Shown piece by piece: positions 1 through 5,941 of a stretch of DNA of 7,891 nucleotides; the first letter of the stretch is position 1, and every line of letters starts with the position of its first letter. The notes beneath the pieces are model-generated. The model was given only the letters and a program-made list of their open reading frames with translations. It was not told the origin of the DNA and searched no databases. The stretch spans positions 1-7,891 of the forward strand of contig CAZAOG010000126.1 of assembly GCA_964486645.1 (NCBI GenBank). Reading direction: 5' to 3'. The position numbers were made by a program, and so were the translations under genes. Origin of the DNA: GCA-002790365 sp964486645 (GTDB lineage: Bacteria > Bacteroidota > Ignavibacteria > Ignavibacteriales > Ignavibacteriaceae).

Positions 1-15
1 ATTAAAATTTTAAAA

Positions 16-975
16 ATGAAAATAAAAGAACCGTTGTTTCCTTATATAAACCCTGATTCCAAGTATATTATCAAAAATGGTGATTCTCAAAAATTAATTA
101 AGAATATAGAACCAAATAAGTTTGATTTAATAATTACCTCACCACCTTATAATGTAGGTAAATCTTATGAAACGAAAACTTCTATTGAAAAATATCTTGA
201 AACTCAAGAACAAATAATTTTAGAATTAATTCGTGTTTTATCTGAACGCGGAAGTATTTGCTGGCAAGTAGGCAACTACATAAAAAAAGGGGAGGTTTTT
301 CCATTAGATATTTTCTATTATAATATTTTCAAAAAACATGGACTAAAACTTAGAAATAGAATAATATGGCATTTTGGACATGGATTACACGCTTCGAAAA
401 GATTTTCTGGTAGGTATGAAACTATCTTATGGTTTACTAAATCAGATAATTACATTTTTAATCTCGATGATGTTAGAATTCCTTCAAAATACCCTGGGAA
501 AAGACACTTTAAAGGTCCGAAAAAAGGACAATTATCCGGAAACCCTAAGGGTAAAAACCCTTCTGATATATGGGAAATTGTTATAAAAGATTGGGAACAA
601 GAACTTTGGAATATACCAAATGTAAAATCAAATCATCCTGAAAAAACTGAACACCCTTGTCAATATCCCGTGGAATTAGTTGAAAGATGTATTCTTGCTT
701 TAACTAATAATGATAGTTGGATTCTAGATCCATACGCCGGAGTTGGATCAACAATTATAGCCGCCTTAAAAAATAATAGAAATGTAATAGGAATAGAAAA
801 AGAAGAAAAATACTTTAAAATTATAAATGAAAGAATCAGTAAATTAAAAGAGGGTAAATTAAAACTAAGACCTATTAATAAACCAATACATGTACCCAAA
901 CCTACAGACATTGTTGCTCAGAAACCTGCTGAATGGTCACAAGGATATTTTAATATACAAACTGGAAAAACATGA
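16..975 (+). CDS. Type II DNA methyltransferase, beta class, probable m4C, RGATCY-type
   Basis: This gene methylates DNA with S-adenosylmethionine and should protect host sites from the endonuclease encoded just downstream. The catalytic motif TSPPY lies at residues 41-45 and the SAM-binding motif DPYAGVGST at 238-246. That order, catalytic before SAM-binding, is the beta-class layout, and the roughly 190 residues between them hold the target-recognition region. HPCQYPVELVERC at 213-225 is the conserved segment that usually precedes motif I. SPPY is typical of N4-cytosine enzymes, although TSPPYN also occurs in some N6-adenine enzymes, so the modified base is inferred. The specificity is inferred from the partner nuclease. 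The ATG at 16 gives a normal 319-residue protein, but no Shine-Dalgarno is visible and the frame is open to the left edge, so an earlier start cannot be excluded. Its stop overlaps the nuclease start by 4 bp. Sampled sequence is very AT-rich. Confidence 0.93.
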   Translation: MKIKEPLFPYINPDSKYIIKNGDSQKLIKNIEPNKFDLIITSPPYNVGKSYETKTSIEKYLETQEQIILELIRVLSERGSICWQVGNYIKKGEVFPLDIFYYNIFKKHGLKLRNRIIWHFGHGLHASKRFSGRYETILWFTKSDNYIFNLDDVRIPSKYPGKRHFKGPKKGQLSGNPKGKNPSDIWEIVIKDWEQELWNIPNVKSNHPEKTEHPCQYPVELVERCILALTNNDSWILDPYAGVGSTIIAALKNNRNVIGIEKEEKYFKIINERISKLKEGKLKLRPINKPIHVPKPTDIVAQKPAEWSQGYFNIQTGKT

Positions 976-1583
976 AAATAGCTAATAAATATTCTCATTT
1001 GAATGGTGAAGAATATTTTATAGTTCACCACAAAAAACTTTACAATGAAATAAAAGAAACTATAATCTCTATAAATGCCAATGAATTACTGAATAAAATA
1101 AGTAAAGAAAAAACTAAAAAAGGTAAAATGCTTTATAGCCCTATTGATCTAAATAAAGCGTTTCATTCTAAATTTTCTAAATTAGGTTGGGCCGAGCAAA
1201 GATATAATTACTATATTACTTTGAACAGAGAACTTATGGAACAAAGCATTCTCTTACCAACAAATGAACAAAAGAAATTTTTAATCGATAATGGAGAAAA
1301 AGAACCAATATTTAGTTATAATCAAACAGATTTTGTGAAGAATAAAATTGCCATTGAAGTTCAATTCGGTAAATATTCTTTTGTTGCTTATGATTTATTT
1401 GTAAAGCATATGTTATTTTACTCAGGAGGGATTATAAATTTAGGCATAGAAATTTTACCAACTAAAAATATGCAAAGTAAAATGTCATCCGGAATCGCTT
1501 ATTTCGAAGGTGAAGTTTATAATGTTATGAGACAAGGTAGAAATAGCCCTCCGGTGCCTTTATTAATTTTAGGTATTGAATAG
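972..1583 (+). CDS. BstYI-like type II restriction endonuclease (predicted R^GATCY)
   Basis: This is a PD-(D/E)xK-fold endonuclease of the BglII/BstYI family. The active site is seen as D120, E129 and Q131 (TDFVKNKIAIEVQ), the same D-x8-E-x-Q spacing as BglII D84/E93/Q95. As I recall BstYI, it is also 203 residues, and long blocks agree: YSHLNG near the N-terminus, EKTK-G--LYSP at 46-56, GW-E-R-NYY at 72-81, YNQTDFVK at 116-123, IEVQFGKYSFVAYDLFVKHM at 128-147, and MSSGI-Y-EGE-YNV-RQGR at 171-190. K134 and S173 fall where BstYI residues implicated in outer base-pair reading should lie. The expected product is GATC-overhang cleavage of RGATCY as a homodimer. The start overlaps the methyltransferase stop (ATGA), implying translational coupling, and no controller gene is present. 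Family assignment is secure. Exact specificity is inferred, since BglII relatives read AGATCT. Confidence 0.95.
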   Translation: MKIANKYSHLNGEEYFIVHHKKLYNEIKETIISINANELLNKISKEKTKKGKMLYSPIDLNKAFHSKFSKLGWAEQRYNYYITLNRELMEQSILLPTNEQKKFLIDNGEKEPIFSYNQTDFVKNKIAIEVQFGKYSFVAYDLFVKHMLFYSGGIINLGIEILPTKNMQSKMSSGIAYFEGEVYNVMRQGRNSPPVPLLILGIE

Positions 1584-1592
1584 TAAAAAAAA

Positions 1593-2333
1593 TTATTTTC
1601 TCTTAAGAACTTTATACCCTTTCGGTATTTCAAATTTATTTTGCGGAAGATTTCCTTCATCTATAGAAATTACTTCATATCTTACCGTCACTCCGTTTTC
1701 AGTTATCTCAGCTTTTAATACGGCTCCTTCATCTATTCCGAACGAAAGCGGAACCGGAGCAATTACCCTTTTCCGTTTTGTTTGAAAATCATACTGCGTT
1801 TTGGGAAAGTTAAGATTATCAGCCACCCATATTTTTGCCTTTGCTCCTTTTCTTACAAAACCTGATTTAACCAGATTATAAACCGTTGTTTTATAACCTA
1901 AAATATTTTCAGTTATACCGGTTGTCTCAATTTTGTAATTAAATATATGCGGTAGTAGTTTTTTTACTTTTTCATCCGTCTTCGATAAATCGTTTACAAC
2001 AACTTTAACTGCCTGTTTCTTTTTATGATTGAGATAATAACCAACGCCTGTTTTAATATTATAAATTACACTTCCCTCGTTAATTCCGTCAACTTCATCC
2101 TGTCTGTAATTTCCATCTCCCCAGTAGACGTTTATTTTGCTCGCTGCAAGCTTGAATAAATTTACCCCTTCTTTCTTGCCTTCGGCTTTTGCGGAATAAG
2201 TAATCTTGCCGTTAAAAACAATTTTATCATTTGGGATACTCCCGTTTTTATCTGCACTTGCGCTTCCGTTTAAAGAAAAAAAAGTAAAAAAGTATATTGC
2301 AAATGCTGCGGATGGAAATAAATGTTTTTTCAT
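1593..2333 (-). CDS. Exported DUF4412/LolA-like protein of unknown function
   Basis: This is a 246-residue secreted protein. I chose the ATG at 2331-2333 because it begins a good signal peptide (MKKHLFPSAAFAIYFFTFF, with likely cleavage after ASA at residue 27) and has an AGAAG Shine-Dalgarno 4 bases upstream. An in-frame ATG at 2385-2387 would add 18 residues ahead of the signal and is less likely. The mature part is beta-rich and follows the plan of Bacteroidota DUF4412 or LolA-fold proteins: an FNGKITYSAKAEG strand at 40-52, SVIYNIKTGVGYYLNHKKK at 88-106, ILGYKTTVYNL at 134-144, AKIWVADNLNFP near 155-167, and a terminal NKFEIPKGYKVLK. Such folds bind hydrophobic ligands in the periplasm, but no specific role can be assigned. 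It converges on the restriction gene with a 9-bp gap and diverges from another LolA-like gene. Confidence 0.8.
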   Translation of the reverse strand: MKKHLFPSAAFAIYFFTFFSLNGSASADKNGSIPNDKIVFNGKITYSAKAEGKKEGVNLFKLAASKINVYWGDGNYRQDEVDGINEGSVIYNIKTGVGYYLNHKKKQAVKVVVNDLSKTDEKVKKLLPHIFNYKIETTGITENILGYKTTVYNLVKSGFVRKGAKAKIWVADNLNFPKTQYDFQTKRKRVIAPVPLSFGIDEGAVLKAEITENGVTVRYEVISIDEGNLPQNKFEIPKGYKVLKRK

Positions 2334-2477
2334 ATATCTTCTTTTAAGTTGAATTGTAAATAATAAATAAAAGACGGTAATTTCCATAGGGCAAATGCAC
2401 TATAACAAAATATTTTTATAAACATTCATAAATGCTTAAATTTTATTTTTGTAATTATATTAACATGAGGACCCATA
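2334..2477. promoter_or_regulatory. Shared divergent spacer between two exported-protein genes
   Basis: This 144-bp AT-rich spacer must carry promoters for both flanking genes. Rightward, TATTTTTG at 2444-2451 matches the Bacteroidota -7 consensus TAnnTTTG and GAGGA at 2467-2471 is the ribosome binding site; no clear -33 TTTG was found. Leftward, the complement of 2392-2399 reads TGCATTTG, one mismatch from the same consensus, and AGAAG (complement of 2338-2342) is the ribosome binding site. The promoter calls are pattern matches in AT-rich DNA and could be chance. Confidence 0.35.
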
Positions 2478-3197
2478 ATGAAAACAAAAATTTTTATAAG
2501 TGTTATAGTTTTACTTTCATCAATTAATTTGATCTTTGCCCAAGATAAAAAAAATGAAGAGATAACCGCGAAACAGGTTATTGAAAAATACATTACTGCA
2601 ATAGGCGGCAGAGACAGTTTGGCAAATGTTAAAGATAAAACATCGGTCCTTAGAGGCTCTGTTTCGGGAATTGACGTAAGTATGGTTATTTACCAAAAAT
2701 CACCCGACAAACTTTTGCAAGAAATAAATGCGGGTGCAGTTAACCAGGTAATAAAATACGATGGAAAAAAAGCCGTTATGACTATCGGTGAAAACAGCAG
2801 GGATTTAACCGGCTCGGTATTAGAAGGTCTTAAGTATGAAGCGATGCTTGATTTTATTTTAAACTTGGATAAGTTAAACGTCGGCTTAAAACTTTTGGGC
2901 AAAACAAAAGTTGATAAAAATGATGCTTATGAAATTGAGATGAAATTTCCTTCCGGAGAAGTTTGGAAATCGTTTTACGATATTAAATCCGGTTTAAAAG
3001 TAAAAAGTTCAAAAACTATAAACACCCCCCAAGGCTCCTTTACTCAAACAACGTACTACGGAAATTATAAGGCGGTAGGTGGTGTGAAATACCCTTTTAG
3101 TATAAAACAAACAATGGGTCCCCAATCTTTGGATTTTAAAGTAAGTTCGCTGAAAGTTAACACCGGTTTGAAGGACGATAAATTTAAAGTGGAATGA
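2478..3197 (+). CDS. Periplasmic LolA-like (outer membrane lipoprotein-sorting-like) protein
   Basis: This is a 239-residue exported protein. Its signal peptide spans residues 1-21 (MKTKIFISVIVLLSSINLIFA, with cleavage before QDKK). The mature protein begins with the helix motif VIEKYITAIGGRDSLANVK (34-52), common in envelope proteins annotated as LolA-like or as the C-terminal domain of M16 peptidases in Bacteroidota and relatives. It continues as alternating beta strands, including YDIKSGLKVKSS near 167-178 and YYGNYKAVGGVKYPFSI at 183-199. The fold is a half-barrel that could hold acyl chains. Whether it carries lipoproteins or another lipid is unknown, and it is probably not the housekeeping LolA. 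The start is supported by GAGGA at 2467-2471, 6 bases from the ATG. It is transcribed away from the DUF4412-like gene and converges on the transporter. Confidence 0.82.
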   Translation: MKTKIFISVIVLLSSINLIFAQDKKNEEITAKQVIEKYITAIGGRDSLANVKDKTSVLRGSVSGIDVSMVIYQKSPDKLLQEINAGAVNQVIKYDGKKAVMTIGENSRDLTGSVLEGLKYEAMLDFILNLDKLNVGLKLLGKTKVDKNDAYEIEMKFPSGEVWKSFYDIKSGLKVKSSKTINTPQGSFTQTTYYGNYKAVGGVKYPFSIKQTMGPQSLDFKVSSLKVNTGLKDDKFKVE

Positions 3198-3310
3198 GTT
3201 TTTTATTTATGGATTTTTTTAACAATACCAATAACCTTAAAGATTTTTGGGGGTTTTAATATCATAGTATTGAATGTTTTTCTTCCTTTTTATCGGAACG
3301 TTTTATTTAC
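3198..3310. other. Convergent intergenic region; possible weak terminator
   Basis: This spacer lies between two converging genes. CAATAC (3223-3228) is the reverse complement of GTATTG (3267-3272) and is followed by a T-rich tract (3277-3291), so a long-looped rightward terminator is possible. The stem is short and the loop is 38 bases, so this is weak. No other feature was seen. Confidence 0.2.
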
Positions 3311-4822
3311 TCACATTAATTTGAAAACGACGTAAAAATAGGCGCTTACAATCAGTGCGGAAATAAAATTAAAAACAAATCCGACACGAACCATTTTTTT
3401 GATCGGCACATACCGTGAGCCGAATACAATTGCATTTGGGGGCGTTGCAACCGGGAGCATAAAAGCACACGAAGCAGCAACCGTAGCCGGCAACATAATA
3501 AGTAAAGGAGACATTTTTAGTTCGATCGACAAAGCCGCAAATATGGGCAGCAGAGTTGTTGCCACTGCTGTGTTCGAGGTAAATTCCGTAAGAAAAGAAA
3601 TGCTGATTGTTAACACAAACAACATGGGAAAAAAGGATAAACCTTGCAGAAAAACCAAATGTTGCCCCAAGTATTCGGCAAGACCGGTTTTTTGAATACC
3701 GTCTGCCAATGCAAATCCGCCGCCAAAAAGAATCAGAATATCCCAGGGTAGTTCCATTAAGTTTTTTAAGGTTAGAAGGTTTCTTATTTTATTATTATCT
3801 CTTACGGGTATGGTAAAAAGTAAAATAGCCATTCCGACGGCAATAGTGCTATCTTGAATTACATTTTGAAGACCAAATAGATTCGGCCAACCGCGAATAG
3901 TCACAAATCCCAATTGAATATCCGATCTGAATATCCACAATAATGCGGTGGTTACAAAAATCCACAAAACCCATTTCTGCGGAACGGTCATGGTTCCAAG
4001 TTCTTTTAACTTAGTTTTAAAATAGGATTTTTCTTTCATGACCGGTAAATCTTTTTTTCTTATTGCTATATGTGTTAGGTAAAACCATAAAGCAATGAAA
4101 AGAAGCACTACAAGGGGTATGGCATAAATCATCCAGCGGACAAAAGTTATTTCGGGCAGAGAAGGAAAATATTTTTCATATATTCCCGCAAACACTACGT
4201 TTGGCGGTGTACCAATTAAAGTGCCGATCCCGCCTATGCTTGCACTGTATGCAATACCCAACATTAAAATAGTTCCAAACCGATTTGGCGCGGCTGACCC
4301 GCCCGTTTTAGAATCATAAATTTGTCCTATTACCGCCAAACCGATAGGAAGCATCATAATTGCGGTTGCCGTGTTGCTGATCCACATAGAAAGTAAAGCG
4401 GTGGCTAACATAAATGCTAAAATCATGCGCCGGGCATTATTGCCAATGAGAGCAATTGTAAATAGGGCAAATCTTTTATGCAATTTCCATTCTTGCAAAG
4501 CGATGGCAATTATAAATCCGCCCATAAATAAAAAAACCAAATGATTGGAATAGTTCGGTGCAACTTCACCGGTTTTCATTATACCCAAAAGAGGATATAA
4601 TGCAAGAGGTAATAATGAAGTAACGGCTAAAGGCAAAGCTTCACTCATCCACCAGATTGCCATAAGGAGAGTAATTGCAATCATATTTCTTTCCGAAACG
4701 TTAAGTGTGTCGGAAACGGGTATAAGTAAAGCAACGAAAAATAAAATAAGTCCCGACCAAAAACCCCAACGCCTTCGAAGAGTAGTAATTAATTTGGTAA
4801 ATGGATTATATGAAAGTGCCAT
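3311..4822 (-). CDS. DASS/SLC13 family sodium:dicarboxylate (anion) symporter
   Basis: This is a 503-residue inner-membrane transporter of the divalent anion:Na+ symporter family, whose members (VcINDY, SdcS, NaDC/NaCT) take up succinate, malate, fumarate, citrate or sulfate. Both inverted-repeat signature motifs are intact: SNT at 149-151 followed by ATAIMMLP, and SNT at 416-418 in EFTSNTAVATTLLP. These form the two Na+/carboxylate sites in VcINDY. The matching PPN motifs are GTPPN at 204-208 and ATPPN at 459-463. About 11 or more hydrophobic segments are visible, with a charged cytoplasmic loop near 252-282. The length is normal. The start at 4822 has a purine-rich GAAGGGA a few bases upstream. 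The substrate cannot be read from sequence; the SNT motifs favour dicarboxylates over sulfate. It is divergent from the HAD gene and convergent with the LolA-like gene. Confidence 0.95.
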   Translation of the reverse strand: MALSYNPFTKLITTLRRRWGFWSGLILFFVALLIPVSDTLNVSERNMIAITLLMAIWWMSEALPLAVTSLLPLALYPLLGIMKTGEVAPNYSNHLVFLFMGGFIIAIALQEWKLHKRFALFTIALIGNNARRMILAFMLATALLSMWISNTATAIMMLPIGLAVIGQIYDSKTGGSAAPNRFGTILMLGIAYSASIGGIGTLIGTPPNVVFAGIYEKYFPSLPEITFVRWMIYAIPLVVLLFIALWFYLTHIAIRKKDLPVMKEKSYFKTKLKELGTMTVPQKWVLWIFVTTALLWIFRSDIQLGFVTIRGWPNLFGLQNVIQDSTIAVGMAILLFTIPVRDNNKIRNLLTLKNLMELPWDILILFGGGFALADGIQKTGLAEYLGQHLVFLQGLSFFPMLFVLTISISFLTEFTSNTAVATTLLPIFAALSIELKMSPLLIMLPATVAASCAFMLPVATPPNAIVFGSRYVPIKKMVRVGFVFNFISALIVSAYFYVVFKLM

Positions 4823-5103
4823 TTCCCTTCTTTATTTTTAAAGCACTTATTTTTGAGCAGCGAAATCTTAATAAGAATATAACAAATTAAATAAAAAAGA
4901 AGAAATATTTAAAATATCGATCAATAACAACTTTTCCCCCTAAAAGGTGTTTTCGTTAATAACATTGTTTGATTACAGTTCAAAATCGGTTCTTAAATTT
5001 GCATAATTGACTTCTTTTAGATTAGGCTAATTACTAAAAACTTACCTTTTATTATTGTGTTTCTTAACTTGCTTGTACTAAATATTAAAATATAAACAAC
5101 ACC
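4823..5103. other. 281-bp divergent spacer upstream of transporter and HAD genes
   Basis: No gene is visible here. It must hold the promoters for the leftward transporter and the rightward HAD gene. The only strong pattern is the rightward promoter candidate at 4968-5001. A short CTTTT/AAAAG hairpin with a C-rich loop lies near 4931-4946 and is too weak to interpret. No leftward CAAAnnTA (complement of the -7 element) was found. Confidence 0.5.
4968..5001 (+). promoter_or_regulatory. Candidate Bacteroidota-type promoter for the HAD gene
   Basis: TTTG at 4968-4971 (-33-like) is followed after 22 bases by TAAATTTG at 4994-5001, an exact TAnnTTTG -7 element. The consensus spacing is about 19-21, so it is slightly long. 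It would give a leader of roughly 95 bases before the ATG at 5104. This is a pattern match only. Confidence 0.35.
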
Positions 5104-5718
5104 ATGCTTTCCACTAAAATATCGGTAATAGTTTTTGATTTGGGTAATGTCCTGCTTCCTTTTGACTATAATATTGCCGTAAATAAATTAAATGAAATTG
5201 AAGCCGGGCTCGGTGATAAATTTACAAACTTTTATCAAATTAACTATCGATTTCACAGATCATTCGAAAAAGGGGAATTAAGTGAAGATGATTTTATAAG
5301 TAAAATGCTTAATGCAATTAATTACAAAATTACGGCTGATGAGTTTTGTGAAATTTATTCAAGTGTGTTTAAAGAAAATAAAGAAGTAGCCGCGCTTCTT
5401 CCCAGGTTGAAAGAAAACTATAAACTGGTTCTGCTTTCCAATACTAATTCCATTCATCAAGAATACGGCTGGAAAAATTACGGCTTTCTTAAATACTTCG
5501 ATAAGCTTATTCTCTCTCACGAAGCAGGTGCAGTAAAGCCTGAAAAAGAAATTTACAAATGTGTTGAAAACTTTACGAAAGAACCGGCAGCCCACCATAT
5601 CTTTATTGATGACGTTCTTGAATATGTAAACGCAGCTAAAAAATTGGGGTGGGATGCAGTTCAATTTACCGACTACAATAACCTAACTACCGAATTAAAG
5701 AACAGAAAAATATTGTAA
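5104..5718 (+). CDS. HAD-superfamily phosphatase, YihX-like (subfamily IA)
   Basis: This is a 204-residue haloacid dehalogenase-type hydrolase, a cytoplasmic Mg2+-dependent phosphatase. Motif I is VFDLGNVL with nucleophile D12; the usual second aspartate (D+2) is G14. Motif II is LLSNTN with S112. Motif III is K145 in AVKPEKEIY. Motif IV is FIDDV with D169/D170. The spacing and wording (FDLGNV, LSNTN-H, KPE--IY, DD---NA--LG) match E. coli YihX, an alpha-D-glucose-1-phosphate phosphatase, and related FDLGGV proteins. The cap is a small helical insertion at about 21-95, as in subfamily IA. The substrate is not predictable beyond small phosphorylated metabolites. No Shine-Dalgarno is evident before the ATG, but motif I sits at the usual distance from this start and no other plausible start was seen. 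It appears monocistronic. Confidence 0.92.
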   Translation: MLSTKISVIVFDLGNVLLPFDYNIAVNKLNEIEAGLGDKFTNFYQINYRFHRSFEKGELSEDDFISKMLNAINYKITADEFCEIYSSVFKENKEVAALLPRLKENYKLVLLSNTNSIHQEYGWKNYGFLKYFDKLILSHEAGAVKPEKEIYKCVENFTKEPAAHHIFIDDVLEYVNAAKKLGWDAVQFTDYNNLTTELKNRKIL

Positions 5719-5780
5719 ATTTAATTTGTGTTTACTCAGTATACAGAGTAAAAATACTCAAAGCAATGAGTAAAATTTAC
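5715..5780 (+). repeat. Nested inverted repeats over and after the HAD stop codon
   Basis: Three complementary arm pairs are nested here. The outer arms are GTAAATTT (5715-5722) and AAATTTAC (5773-5780). Inside are TTTACTC (5731-5737) with GAGTAAA (5746-5752), loop 8, and TACTC (5755-5759) with GAGTA (5768-5772), loop 8. The first hairpin encloses GTATAC, so 5731-5752 is a 22-bp near palindrome with one mismatched pair. GAGTAAA occurs twice (5746 and 5768), so the first left arm has two possible partners. The left outer arm contains the stop codon (5716-5718). As RNA it can be drawn as a three-way junction; as DNA it could be an operator. There is no run of T after it, so a standard intrinsic terminator is not obvious. 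Confidence 0.55.
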
Positions 5781-5941
5781 AACATACATCAGAATATTTT
5801 TAAGTTAATCATCTTTGGTTTCTAGATTGAAGTGTCTTTAACCTTTTAAAGTGAGATCATCTTTAAATTATCATTAATTCTAAATCAATAATTCTTATAT
5901 TTCAAACCTATTTATTTAAAAGTAAAACTAATGGTGCTAAA
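5781..5941 (+). promoter_or_regulatory. Leader/promoter region of the DPP III gene
   Basis: This AT-rich stretch must contain the promoter of the peptidase gene unless the HAD transcript reads through. TATATTTC at 5896-5903 and CATCTTTG at 5810-5817 each differ from TAnnTTTG by one base. A CTTTAA/TTAAAG hairpin (5836-5851) and a 9-bp direct repeat ATCATCTTT (5808-5816 and 5856-5864) are present but may be chance. A four-codon reading frame, ATG GTG CTA AAA TGA, at 5931-5945 ends on the start codon of the peptidase. Confidence 0.3.

Noticed and set aside
374..911. Alternative frames within the methyltransferase gene, on both strands
   Set aside because: The methyltransferase frame carries the catalytic and SAM motifs across this stretch. 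The other frames have no domain content.
1576..1785. Plus-strand frame starting at the end of the nuclease gene
   Set aside because: It is antisense to the DUF4412-like gene, whose conserved C-terminus and signal peptide define the coding strand.
2334..2387. N-terminal extension of the DUF4412-like protein to an ATG at 2385-2387
   Set aside because: It would put 18 extra residues ahead of a standard signal peptide. The internal ATG at 2331-2333 has its own Shine-Dalgarno.
2690..2902. Minus-strand frame within the LolA-like gene
   Set aside because: It is a shadow of the plus-strand gene, which has a signal peptide and a good Shine-Dalgarno.
3399..3816. Two plus-strand open frames opposite the transporter gene
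   Set aside because: They lie antisense to a strongly conserved DASS gene whose motifs fix the real frame. Their translations show no recognisable domain or start signal.
5359..5664. Minus-strand frame within the HAD gene
   Set aside because: All four HAD motifs are on the plus strand, and the antisense translation is Phe-rich with no features.
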